Positions 25,599-34,166 of a stretch of DNA of 55,117 nucleotides are shown here, in pieces. Below the pieces are notes generated by a model. That model saw nothing but the letters and a program-made list of their open reading frames with translations, did not search any database and was not told where the DNA came from. Numbering within the stretch: the stretch's first letter is position 1; every line of letters starts with the position of its first letter. This DNA comes from Acidobacteria bacterium 13_2_20CM_2_57_6. GTDB taxonomy: Bacteria; Acidobacteriota; Terriglobia; Acidiferrales; UBA7541. The stretch lies in contig MNEA01000046.1 in the NCBI GenBank assembly GCA_001917435.1, forward strand, positions 1-55,117. Direction: 5' to 3'. A program made the position numbers and the translations under genes.

Positions 25599-26104
25599 AA
25601 ATTGGCCAACGTCTTTCCAAAACACTCGCAGAAGAGAAGGCGTTGATCGAGAAAGATTTAGAGCATATAACCGGCAGCAACGGATATTGTTGGGTAGTAC
25701 CGATTAGCCCTCTACTGGTTGGATTGGGTGGAGACCCGGCGCATCAGGGAAACAACCATTGGCAGCTTGCTTTGAAGAATTCGGACAAAGTCGTCTTGCC
25801 GACGTGCAACGTTCGGTTTATCCCCTTCCCGACCAACGAAGAACTTAAGCAGGGTCTGGTATCCTCTCCACCGTTTTTCTTCTATCCTTTCGAAAAGGTC
25901 CCACCAGAACCCACTTGGGAGGACAATCTATTGTCCCTTCGATTCCGACAAGGGGCTTGGCGTGGTGGCATTGCTCGCTACCTACGTCCCGGCCAGACGC
26001 GCATGCAGCATCGACCCGCTGGCAACCCTGCGCCAGGAGTGAACACCCGATCGTTTCACATTTCGACCAACGGGAGGAAAAGGGGATGGCGAAATCTAAA
26101 TTGA
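25574..26104 (+). pseudogene. downstream part of the frameshifted membrane protein gene
   Basis: Open from 25574 without a good start codon, this frame begins with a coiled-coil continuation (EIGQRLSKTLAEEKALIEKDLEHITGSN is the sense, given here as EIGQRLSKTLAEEKAL) and goes on with TGSNGYCWVVPISP and WQLALKNSDKVVLPTCNVRF. Uncharacterised bacterial proteins share the layout of two N-terminal helices, a coiled coil, then a TGG/SxxY(C)-type beta domain. Joining it to 25284-25598 needs a -1 shift within the 25574-25598 overlap. The last 40 residues look degenerate and run into the next gene. Confidence 0.45.
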
Positions 26105-26778
26105 TGTGGGCGTTTACGTTGATCATTCTCTTCGTTAGTGAAGCAACATGGTCACCCGGTCAAGCGCAGCAAAAAGCACAGACGCTTGCTCTTGACAAGC
26201 TCGAGCTCCACAACGTCAAGACGGAGGCAGTAACTTATCTTGGCCGTAATGCCATGCGGGTTACCGATGCGGGTCCAGAAGGTCTGGACGATGCTGGCCG
26301 ACTCGCCGTCATTCCAGGAAGCTCCTTTCAGGATGGCACCCTTGAAGTGAGCCTCAGTGGCGACACGGCTCCCAACGCCCCGCCGAACTTGCGGGGCTTT
26401 GTCGGCATTGCATTTCGCATAACCGCAGACAGGTCTCATTTTGAGTGCTTCTACCTGCGCCCCAAGAACGGCCGAGCCGAAGACCAATTGCAACGAAACC
26501 ATTCTGTGCAGTACATCTCCATACCCGGATTCGGGTGGCAAAAACTTCGCACGGAGAGCCCGGGAAAGTACGAATCCTATGTTGATTTGCTCGCAGGGCA
26601 GTGGACGCACGTGAAAATCCAGGTCGCTGGATCCAGTGCGCGGCTATTTGTAAACGGAGCGGAACAACCCACACTCATCGTGAACGACCTCAAGCAACCC
26701 ATAGTGAACGGTGCCATCGCGCTTTGGGTGGGGCCGGGAACCATTGCTCATTTTTCGGACCTGAAGGTTACGCCCTGA
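26086..26778 (+). CDS. secreted concanavalin/laminin-G-like protein
   Basis: A 230-residue protein with a signal peptide (MAKSKLMWAFTLIILFVSEATW, cleavage near GQAQ). The mature part is a jelly-roll of the LamG/DUF1080-like type: IAFRITADRSHFECFYLRPKNGRA, then KYESYVDLLAGQWTHVKIQV, ARLFVNGAEQPTLIVNDLK, and IALWVGPGTIAHFSDLKVTP at the end. Such domains bind or hydrolyse sugars; no catalytic residues can be named. GGAGG precedes the ATG at 26086. It ends 44 bp before the group II intron. Confidence 0.85.
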   Translation: MAKSKLMWAFTLIILFVSEATWSPGQAQQKAQTLALDKLELHNVKTEAVTYLGRNAMRVTDAGPEGLDDAGRLAVIPGSSFQDGTLEVSLSGDTAPNAPPNLRGFVGIAFRITADRSHFECFYLRPKNGRAEDQLQRNHSVQYISIPGFGWQKLRTESPGKYESYVDLLAGQWTHVKIQVAGSSARLFVNGAEQPTLIVNDLKQPIVNGAIALWVGPGTIAHFSDLKVTP

Positions 26779-26822
26779 CTGTTCTGATCATCACGCCACT
26801 TCGTGGATTGTCGGCGAGCCGC

Positions 26823-27541
26823 GTGCGCCGTGAAAAGGCGGTGGTCCACAGCGGGGGTTAAACCCGCCCGGGAACTGGTTCGCTCCACCCGGTAGCAATC
26901 AGAGCAGCGGTGGAGGCAACGAGACTGCTGAAGCCTCTGGTGCAGAGAGTCGCTAGGCGACTTGGCGAGCGTGTAGGCCGTAACGTGAGTGAATGCTGAG
27001 CAGGCCCCGAAACCGACAATGCAGGAGCCGACCCGCCCCGGTTCGTGGGAAGGCCGAAGTTGGTGGAACGGGACGAGCGAACAAGTTCCATCCGACCTGC
27101 CGGGGTATTGGCGACGGCATGTACGCAATGGGGAGGACCATGTGCAACACGGGAAGTCCCAGCGGTGATCGCAGTATGGATCAACTGGCAACTCGCGAGA
27201 GACAGGCCAGGCCGTGTGGGATGGCGGAGAGGCTCGTAGTACCGATGAAGCCGGGTAACACCGGTGGAGGGAAGGGGCTTCAGTTGAAGGCGGACGCAAG
27301 AAGCGACGATAGAAAGGGAGATTGGCGATGAGCCTGATAACTCCCAAGCTGTTTTCAGAAGATGCAGACGGCGTCACATGCAATGGCTGTAGCGATTGCG
27401 GGAGTCTTCTCCGAGAGCCGGAAGCGGGAAATCCGCACATCCGGTTCGATGAGCGGGATGTGGAAACGGAAGCATGGCGAGGCCAATGAGGCACCGGCAG
27501 ACGAAAGGGCCGGCAACAGATAGGCCGCACCTAACCCACCG
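26823..27541 (+). mobile_element. group II intron lacking most of its reverse-transcriptase ORF
   Basis: The element starts with the canonical GTGCG at 26823. The first 450 bases show the conserved, heavily structured group II domain I-III text (for example GTGCAGAGAGTCGCTAGGCG and GTGAGTGAATGCTGAGCAGG). An ATG at 27329 begins MSLITPK, which resembles the start of intron-encoded reverse transcriptases (MSLTTPEK-like), but the ORF is lost within a few codons: no RT, maturase or endonuclease domain remains. Domain V is intact at 27415-27448. Domain VI carries the bulged-A context CCTAACCC near 27530-27538. The 3' end is approximate. It is a non-autonomous intron that could only move with help from a related RT. 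Confidence 0.8.
27415..27448 (+). ncRNA. group II intron domain V
   Basis: A 34-nt hairpin beginning GAGCCGGA, with the catalytic triad AGC at positions 2-4, a GAAA-containing apical loop, a 2-nt AC bulge on the 3' side and closing bases TCCGGTTC. This is the most conserved part of a group II intron and binds the catalytic metal ions. Confidence 0.85.
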
Positions 27542-27751
27542 CGCCACATCTCGACTCTACAAGTAATGGCGCGAATCGGGTCTCCTGGAATTACTTCCGC
27601 ATAGCCCGTTAACTTCCAAGATAAAAAGGCAGAACCCGTGTTTCTGGTTTTTGTCGGGCGCATCTCGACTGCCCGCTCCAAGCACCTTCATGAATGCACG
27701 TTTTCGTGGGCTCATTGACCGGCCTCTGGAGGCTTTCCTGCTTCGACTGCT

Positions 27752-28207
27752 CTAGGCGTTCTTTGCCCCGGACTTTGATTGCGCCATCATCTGCCGCATC
27801 GCCGCTGTGGATCCAGGCGCCCGCTTTTCCCGCCAGGTTTCCAGCCTCTTGCAGGTTTCTTCGATGTTGTGGAAAAGAAGCGGATTCTTGAAGGCAGCTC
27901 GCCACGTCGGAACGATCGATCGCATGCGGTCCCACACCACCCAGATCTCGCCGTTACTATCGAAAAATAATTCGTCGTTGATCAGCCCGCGGTTGACGAT
28001 GCTCGCCACCATGTCCCAGTAGCTGATCACCATGCGGATGTACGTGTTTTCCTCGCTGCCCTGCGGATAACTTTTCATCATCTCTTCGGGAGATTGCGGA
28101 TGAAAGTTCTCGACAAACCATGCGCGCGCCTGGCGCAGGCGCGGCTCCCTCCTCATATCGTACAAACGCAGCATCAGGTTTACTTCGTCGTAGGTAATCT
28201 GGGCCAT
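27752..28207 (-). CDS. uncharacterised protein (DUF4760-like)
   Basis: A 151-residue soluble, helical protein (MAQITYDEVNLMLRLYDMRREPRLRQARAWFV; ENTYIRMVISYWDMVASIVNRGLINDELFF). It resembles the DUF4760 group of small helical proteins of unknown function, seen in Acidobacteriota among others. It lies 17 bp downstream of the MscS gene on the same strand and is probably co-transcribed. Confidence 0.8.
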   Translation of the reverse strand: MAQITYDEVNLMLRLYDMRREPRLRQARAWFVENFHPQSPEEMMKSYPQGSEENTYIRMVISYWDMVASIVNRGLINDELFFDSNGEIWVVWDRMRSIVPTWRAAFKNPLLFHNIEETCKRLETWREKRAPGSTAAMRQMMAQSKSGAKNA

Positions 28208-28224
28208 TGCCGTTGCTCCTTGCT

Positions 28225-29103
28225 CTAGCTCGCCGCATCCGGCTGGGCTGCTTCCTGCGAGGAGTGGGAAACGCCCGCTAGTTCGATGCGATACACGCTC
28301 GATATAGGTATACCCTGCTTTTGAAATTCGATCTGAATGCGCCGCCGCAGCTCGCGTGCCACCTCATCCTGCCGCGTCGGTGCCGTCCGCACCTGCAATC
28401 GTACTGTCGTGGAACTCCGGTCAAAGCTCTGCACTCCAAGGATGCGCGGACCATCTACCAGCGCCTGCGACCAGGCTGGGTCGCCCCGCAAAGCGGCCGC
28501 GGCCGTTTCCAGCGCCTGCAATGTTTTCTCTATCGGACTCTCGGGTGCGAGGGACACGTCCACGAATGCTTGCGACCAATCGCGGCTGAGGTTGCTGACC
28601 GTGCGGATCTCCCCGTTTGCAAGGGTTACCAGCGCTCCTCGCGCGTCTCGAATCACCGTGCGCCGCAGCGTGAGGTGTTCCACCCGGCCGATGTACTCGC
28701 CGATTTGAATCGTGTCGCCGACAACGTATTGATCTTCGAGCACGATGTAGAATCCCATGATCACGTCTCGAACGAGAGTCTGCGCTCCGAATCCCAAGGC
28801 AAGGCTGGCCAATCCTGCCAGAGTAACCGCCGGCGTAATGTTGATATGGAATTCGCCTAGCGCCGTCAGAATTGCCACCGCCCAGACAATCTTGCTCCCC
28901 GCACCATATAGAACTCCCGCCAGCGTGCGCGTCTGCTGCTCGCGGAGTTGCGCCGAGCGTCCTGGCGCGGAGGCTTGCTTGATCACTAGATTCGTAACCG
29001 CGCGCAGCAGCCGGTTCAGCACTAGCGCGATGACCAAAATTCCAGCTAGATGAAGTGCGTTTGGAAGAGTCAAATCCAACCAGCGATTGAAGGAACTAGG
29101 CAT
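28225..29103 (-). CDS. MscS-family mechanosensitive channel
   Basis: A 292-residue small-conductance mechanosensitive channel. Three hydrophobic segments lie in the first 140 residues. The pore helix and beta-domain read LGFGAQTLVRDVIMGFYIVLEDQY, then VGDTIQIGEYIGRVEHLTLRRTVIRDARG. It opens under membrane tension and releases solutes. I set the start at ATG 29103 (MPSSFNRW); a TTG at 29145 would add 14 unconvincing residues. Neither has a clear ribosome-binding site. Confidence 0.93.
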   Translation of the reverse strand: MPSSFNRWLDLTLPNALHLAGILVIALVLNRLLRAVTNLVIKQASAPGRSAQLREQQTRTLAGVLYGAGSKIVWAVAILTALGEFHINITPAVTLAGLASLALGFGAQTLVRDVIMGFYIVLEDQYVVGDTIQIGEYIGRVEHLTLRRTVIRDARGALVTLANGEIRTVSNLSRDWSQAFVDVSLAPESPIEKTLQALETAAAALRGDPAWSQALVDGPRILGVQSFDRSSTTVRLQVRTAPTRQDEVARELRRRIQIEFQKQGIPISSVYRIELAGVSHSSQEAAQPDAAS

Positions 29104-29205
29104 GTTTTTGACGAGAGGGGGAGTATAACATTGGAAGAGGTTCAACGAAGTATTCTCCCGTGTGCGGCAGAAGGATTGAGCCTGACGAAGGGAGTCGCTT
29201 TCTCA

Positions 29206-29550
29206 ATGAAATCTAGGCGAAAGTTTTTGACAACCACTCTTGCGATGGGCTTGCCCGCTGGCATTCTTGCCCTCATGCGCGGCGCGCAGGCTCGCGGCCA
29301 GCGCCCGCAAAACCCGCAGACGCCAAAGGAGGACGATCCGAATCCCCCGAGGATCGATCCCAAGCTTGTCCTTGAGGAAAATCAAAAAGAAATTAAGAAG
29401 AGTGTCGAGAAGCTATACGATCTGGCCAGCGAATTGAAGGCCGAAGTGGAAAAAACGGATTCCGTCCATGTTCTCTCGGTCGCCATGCTGCGCAAGACCG
29501 ACGAGATCGAAAAACTGGCAAAGGAGATCAGGTCTCGCGCCAAGGGATAA
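29206..29550 (+). CDS. small Tat-exported hypothetical protein
   Basis: A 114-residue protein with a twin-arginine signal (SRRKFLTTT, then a hydrophobic stretch ending near residue 28). The mature part is a proline-rich linker (PQNPQTPKEDDPNPPRIDP) followed by one long charged helix (EENQKEIKKSVEKLYDLASE). Tat export usually implies folding before export, which is odd for such a simple protein; a Sec route is possible. It is divergent from the MscS gene. No family recognised. Confidence 0.7.
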   Translation: MKSRRKFLTTTLAMGLPAGILALMRGAQARGQRPQNPQTPKEDDPNPPRIDPKLVLEENQKEIKKSVEKLYDLASELKAEVEKTDSVHVLSVAMLRKTDEIEKLAKEIRSRAKG

Positions 29551-29799
29551 GCCGCTTGTGTTTCGATAGGAACTTGTTGCACCGAAAGTGAATTGTGGAA
29601 TAGTCTTATCGCGCCTCCTTTTTGCTTTTCAGGTTCTCCACGCGTATGGACATGGGTGTGGGGTAAAGTGCCCGCTGGAGATAACTGGCAGAAAGGGAAC
29701 GGTTGCAACGCGTCTTGTGGAGCCTGCCGTGGCCAGCGAGTGGTCAACAGGCGGACGCATAATCAAACGGGATCCAGCTGAGAAACTGAGGAGGAAGAG

Positions 29800-31695
29800 A
29801 TGCGCAATTGGTGTGCGGGATTCGTGATGAGCGCGCTTGTCGCTTTGCCACTCTGCGCGCAGCAGAAGAGCAGCGGAACGGGCGATGAGACCACGAGCGC
29901 CTCGGCGAACGCGGAGAAGAGCGCAGCTTCCGGCAAGGCCTCGGACAGTGGCCGGCCCGCGGCGGCAAAGGGCGTGTTCGCGTTGCCGGCGATTCCCAAG
30001 CCGGCTCCTTTCCCGGCAGCCGCTGCCGCTGCGGACACTCGCGCGCCGGGCAGGCTCCTTCCTCGTTACGAGATCGCGGCGATGTATGACTATGTCAATT
30101 TCGCGCCCGGTAGCCCTTTCGCGGACTTCGACGGCCACGGCGGGTCCGGTTCACTGACCTACAATGCGTCGAGATGGATCGGTCTGACCGGCGAGGTGGG
30201 GACTTATGATTTGGCCCGCGGCTCAATGATCAGCTATCTATTCGGTCCTCGTCTGAACCTGCGAAAATTCGATTATTTTGTTCCCTTTGGCGAATTCTTG
30301 GCCGGTAGCGTGCGCGGCAACGGGCAGATCACGGGTGCTGCCGAGCAGAATGCATTTGCCCTGGCAGCAGGCGGCGGCGTCGATATGGTGTTGGCGAAGA
30401 ACGTTGCTTGGCGCGTGGCACAATTGGATTATTTCATGACCACACTTTCGGGCCCCGCAGTAGGCGCTACGGCGCGGCAGAACAGCTTCCGTGCCGCCAC
30501 GGGCTTAGTCCTGCGGTTCGGGATTCCCAATCCTCCGCCTCCTCCCAACCATTCGCCGGTGGCGGCATGTTCGGTGAGCCCGGCGTCCGTCTTCGCTGGT
30601 TCGGGCGACAGCGTGGCCGTGCACGTGAACGCCAGCGATCCCGATAATGATCCGTTGACCTACACGTACACAGCCACCGGCGGCGCGGTCGAGGGCACGG
30701 GCCCGGAGGCGCGCTGGAATTCCAGCGGCGTAGCTGCTGGCTCCTACACCGTGAACGTCAAAGTGGATGACGGCAAAGGCGGCTCGGCTTCGTGCGCCGC
30801 GGACATCAAAGTCGAAGAAAAGCCCAATCATCCACCAACCGCGTCACTTTCCGTGGAGCGCAGCCCGATTCTTCCCGGTGAACGCACCGGCATCACTTGT
30901 AGTGGCAGCGACCCCGACAACGATCCGTTGACCTACAGCTACACCGCGACGGGCGGGCAAATCGTGGGAAGCGGCTCGAACGTGCAGTTTGATTCCACTG
31001 GCCTTAAGCCCGGCAGCTACCGTGTGAAATGCTCGGTGAACGACGGCCGCGGCGGCGCCGCCGACGCTTCCGGCAGCGTGGAAGTGAAGCAGCCTCCGGA
31101 GCCCCCGCTGGTCAAGCAACTGGAAGCCAAGCTGGCTCTTCACAGCATTTACTTTCCGACGGCCCTGCCCTCCGTTGCCAAACCCATGAGCGGTTTGCTG
31201 GCCAGCCAGCAAGTGACGCTGGATGCTCTAGCGAGCGACTACAAGCAGTATCTGGCCTATAAACCGGACGCCAAGTTGATTCTCGAAGGCCATGCCGACG
31301 TTCGCGGCGCCAGGGACTACAACGTGAAGCTCTCGGAACGGCGCGTCGAGCGCACCAAGAGCTACCTTGTTGAAAAGGGCGTGCCCGCGGACCATCTCGA
31401 GACCCGTGCGTTTGGTTTTGACAAGAACATGACCTCCGAAGAAGTGCAGAAACTGATCCAGGCGGAAACCGATCTGACTCCGGCGGAAAAGCAAAAGATT
31501 CTGAAAAACCTGCTGACCGTCCGGCTGGCCAACAACCGGCGCGTCGACGTCACTCTCAGTACCACTGGCGAACAGTCCGTTCGCCGCTTCCCCTTCAGCG
31601 CCAAGGATGCCCTCACACTGCTTAGCAGGGGCGCTGGCGAAACACCTAAGAAGAAAACTACCACGTCGGCACCGCCGAAAAAGCCTAGGCCTTAA
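29800..31695 (+). CDS. OmpA-family outer membrane protein with two PKD-like repeats
   Basis: A 631-residue protein. A signal peptide (ends near CAQQ) is followed by a low-complexity Ala/Ser linker, then a beta-barrel-like region about 85-245 (YEIAAMYDYVNFAPGSPF). Two Ig/PKD-like domains follow (about 255-345 and 350-430), each with ASDPDNDPLTY or GSDPDNDPLTY and a VKVDDGKGG/CSVNDGRGG turn. The C-terminal OmpA domain (about 480-600) binds peptidoglycan: LILEGHADVRGARDYNVKLSERR and VEKGVPADHLETRAFG. The tail is Lys/Pro/Thr-rich. It anchors the outer membrane to the wall. A good ribosome-binding site (GAGGAAGAG) precedes the ATG. Confidence 0.93.
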   Translation: MRNWCAGFVMSALVALPLCAQQKSSGTGDETTSASANAEKSAASGKASDSGRPAAAKGVFALPAIPKPAPFPAAAAAADTRAPGRLLPRYEIAAMYDYVNFAPGSPFADFDGHGGSGSLTYNASRWIGLTGEVGTYDLARGSMISYLFGPRLNLRKFDYFVPFGEFLAGSVRGNGQITGAAEQNAFALAAGGGVDMVLAKNVAWRVAQLDYFMTTLSGPAVGATARQNSFRAATGLVLRFGIPNPPPPPNHSPVAACSVSPASVFAGSGDSVAVHVNASDPDNDPLTYTYTATGGAVEGTGPEARWNSSGVAAGSYTVNVKVDDGKGGSASCAADIKVEEKPNHPPTASLSVERSPILPGERTGITCSGSDPDNDPLTYSYTATGGQIVGSGSNVQFDSTGLKPGSYRVKCSVNDGRGGAADASGSVEVKQPPEPPLVKQLEAKLALHSIYFPTALPSVAKPMSGLLASQQVTLDALASDYKQYLAYKPDAKLILEGHADVRGARDYNVKLSERRVERTKSYLVEKGVPADHLETRAFGFDKNMTSEEVQKLIQAETDLTPAEKQKILKNLLTVRLANNRRVDVTLSTTGEQSVRRFPFSAKDALTLLSRGAGETPKKKTTTSAPPKKPRP

Positions 31696-31855
31696 CAGGC
31701 TGGCAAAACGGCGGAAAAACTCGGACGTGACCCGTGACTTCCAGCCAAGTCGCTGATAACCATTGGACTCAAAGAAATGCGTTTCCCCGAGAACCCTTCG
31801 GGGAGTATGCTCGGACCTCGAAGTAGGCTCTTGTCAGAGTATCTGCCCAGCTCTT

Positions 31856-31868
31856 TCCCGATTTGGGA
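31856..31868 (+). promoter_or_regulatory. dyad TCCC-N5-GGGA, copy 1
   Basis: TCCC and GGGA flank GATTT. It is the upstream member of a pair exactly 40 bp apart, ahead of the sigma-54 response regulator. It is a candidate enhancer (UAS) for an NtrC-type activator. Confidence 0.5.
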
Positions 31869-31895
31869 CAATGTGGAAGGATGGACCAGGACTAA

Positions 31896-31908
31896 TCCCA
31901 AAATGGGA
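31896..31908 (+). promoter_or_regulatory. dyad TCCC-N5-GGGA, copy 2
   Basis: TCCCA, AAA, TGGGA form a perfect palindrome with the same TCCC-N5-GGGA architecture as copy 1. The two centres are 40 bp (about four helical turns) apart, so bound dimers would lie on the same face of the DNA. Confidence 0.5.
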
Positions 31909-32065
31909 CTTATCTCTTGCTATTCATTTAACTAACCTGTTGATTTATAATAAGACCTGGTAGCTTGCTGAAACGGAACTCGAGAGGCACATAAAGGCGC
32001 AGACCGAGGCTCTTATGGTCCCTGCCATGACTGAGGAAGCAGCAGTCCGCCGCGAAGTTGTCCCG

Positions 32066-33413
32066 ATGAACATTCTTATCGTGGATGACGAGCAGTCCAT
32101 CCGTGAGACTTGCGCCACGGTCTCCGAGCAATGCGGAATGAAGGCCGCCGCTGTGGCTACCGCGGAAGAAGCGCTGGAGGTCCTGGAACATTCCGCCATA
32201 GACATCGTGCTGACGGATTTAAAGCTGCCACGATCGAACGGCGTGGGAACTGCTGAAACAGGTGCACGACCGGCATCCGGAAATTGCCGTCGTGATGTTG
32301 ACGCAGTACGGCACAATCGAATCCGCCGTGGAGGTCACTCGCCTGGGCGCCGTGGACTACGTGACGAAGCCCTTTCGCATCGAGGAATTGCGCTCCCGGC
32401 TAGAACGCGTGGCGCGCGCCGTCGAACTCCAGCAGGAGAACCGCCTGCTCCGCGAGCAATTGCGCACGCGGCCCGGGTTCGGCGGGCTGATCGGCGTCTC
32501 CATGAAAATGCAGCGCGTCTACAAAATGATTGAAAAGGTGAGCCAGCATGAGTCCCCCGTTCTCATCCTTGGGGAAAGCGGAACGGGAAAAGAACTCGTG
32601 GCTCGCAGCATTCATTTTTCCGGGCCGCGCAAGGACCGGCCGTTTGCGCCGGTGGACTGCTCGGCGCTGGTACACACGCTGATCGAGTCTGAGTTGTTCG
32701 GCTATGTCAAGGGCGCGTTCACCGGTGCGATGCAATCCAAGCAGGGTTTACTGGAAGCGGCGCAGGGCGGCACGCTTTTTCTCGACGAGATCGGGGATAT
32801 GCCCGTGGATTTACAGGCCAAGCTCCTGCGCGCGCTTCAGGAGCGCGAGATCAAGCCTGTTGGCTCCACGGAACGCCGCCGTATCAATGTTCGCATCATC
32901 GCCGCCACCAACCGCGATCTGCAAGCGGCCATTCGTTCGGGAGCCTTCCGGCAGGACCTCTACTTCCGCCTGAACGTCGTGCAGGTCAAGCTGCCGCCGC
33001 TGCGAGACCGCAAGAGCGATATTCCCATTCTCGTCACCGCGTTTCTCGAAAAATTCTCCGACCCACAGGGTCCGGTGCGCACCATTTCCGAAGACGCCAT
33101 GCGCCGGCTGATCGCCTACGATTGGCCTGGAAATGTCCGGGAGCTGGAAAACGCCATCGAGCGCGCCGTTGCCCTGGGTTCCGGGCCTGTTCTCCGCGTC
33201 GCGGATCTGCCATCCAACCTGCACTATCCCACCACAGAACGCGTCCCGGAAAAAGATGAAATCCTGCCCCTCGAGGAACTGGAGCGCCGCGCGATTCTTC
33301 GCACTCTGCGCGAAACCGGCGGCGACAAGCTCTCCGCCGCGCGCATGCTTGGCATTGGCAAGACCACCTTGTACCGCAAGCTCAAGCAATACCACATGGA
33401 GCACGCCGAGTAG
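32066..33413 (+). pseudogene. sigma-54-dependent response regulator (NtrC family) with one-base frameshift
   Basis: The frame begins MNILIVDDEQSIRE (receiver domain) and reaches the phosphoacceptor Asp in VLTDLKLPRSNGV. There a GGG run (32245-32247) carries one G too many; removing it restores the receiver through HPEIAVVMLTQYGT and links to the rest. The second frame (from 32262) encodes the complete AAA+ domain (Walker A GESGTGKE, the sigma-54-contacting GAFTGA, Walker [12 protein letters not shown]) and a Fis-type HTH (AARMLGIGKTTLYRKLKQY). The gene may be disrupted, the AAA+ part expressed alone, or the base a sequencing error. No partner kinase is adjacent. Confidence 0.8.
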
Positions 33414-34166
33414 TAACGCCACTGACTGTCCGCTCTTCTTCAATGTACGTCTGGTTTGTGCGCATCCTTCAGGTTGGCTGAGGGAAAGGGCTTGCGGGAG
33501 GGGTGCCATTCGAAAGAATTGTGGAAATCTGTGGAAAAGGGACGGGCTGAAGGAGATTAACAGTCGACAGTTGAAGGTTGAAAGTAAAGAGGATGAAAAC
33601 GCCCGAAAGAAAAATGAAAGGCGCATTCTCGTGCGACAAACCACGTTGCTTCTGCCCCCACTCTAGAAACAGTTCCGCGAGTTTCTCCTTCATCGACGAA
33701 CCCGCACTGCAAAACATTGTGGCTGCAAATGCAATGAAGACCAATGCCAATACAAGGATCAGACTGGAGGCACGTTTCAGATTATGTGGTGTTTTTCTGC
33801 AAAATTTCGCTTGGCTAGATCGCCTATCCAAGTCAGCGCCACATAACGTTCATCGCCACAGAAGAAAGGAAATCGGCCTGCTCCGCTCGGTCCCATAACA
33901 CCATCCGGGACGCCCCGATAGAAGCGACCGGGGTGCCAACACCGCACAGAAAGCGCGCAGGAGCGAATGCGGAAGAAAAGCCGGCTTGCTTCGTTGGGCC
34001 ATCCGAGTGAGGTTTTGTTCCGAGACGACGCCAATCGGAGATTGGCGTTCTCGGATGCGTTTTGCCTTAATCGAAGACAATAGCGGCCACTACCAGGACG
34101 GAGCAGCAGTCGTGCTAGCCGACTGTGCGGGCAGATTTTTCGAGGAGTTGCTTCCGCCTGGCCCAT
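33414..34166. other. 753-bp region between convergent genes
   Basis: The response regulator ends at 33413 and the beta-propeller gene at 34167. A minus-strand frame at 33469-33831 has one plausible membrane helix but a repetitive C-terminus and no ribosome-binding site, so I do not call it. The clearest structure is the long hairpin at 34022-34052. Confidence 0.4.
34022..34052. terminator. long hairpin, probable bidirectional terminator
   Basis: ACGCCAATC (34028-34036) pairs perfectly with GATTGGCGT (34040-34048) around GGA, extended by GAGA/TCTC with a 2-nt bulge. A short T-run (CGTTTTG) follows 6 nt later on the plus strand. It lies between convergent genes. Confidence 0.5.

Noticed and set aside
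26748..27530. 260-residue minus-strand frame
   Set aside because: It runs antisense through the structured group II intron RNA; long frames there are incidental.
32215..32262. Programmed frameshift in the response regulator
   Set aside because: The site is a short GGG run without a canonical slippery heptamer or a downstream stem-loop, so an indel or sequence error is more likely.
33469..33831. 120-residue minus-strand frame with one hydrophobic helix
   Set aside because: The helix is plausible, but the C-terminal half comes from low-complexity repeats, no ribosome-binding site is seen, and it lies between convergent genes.
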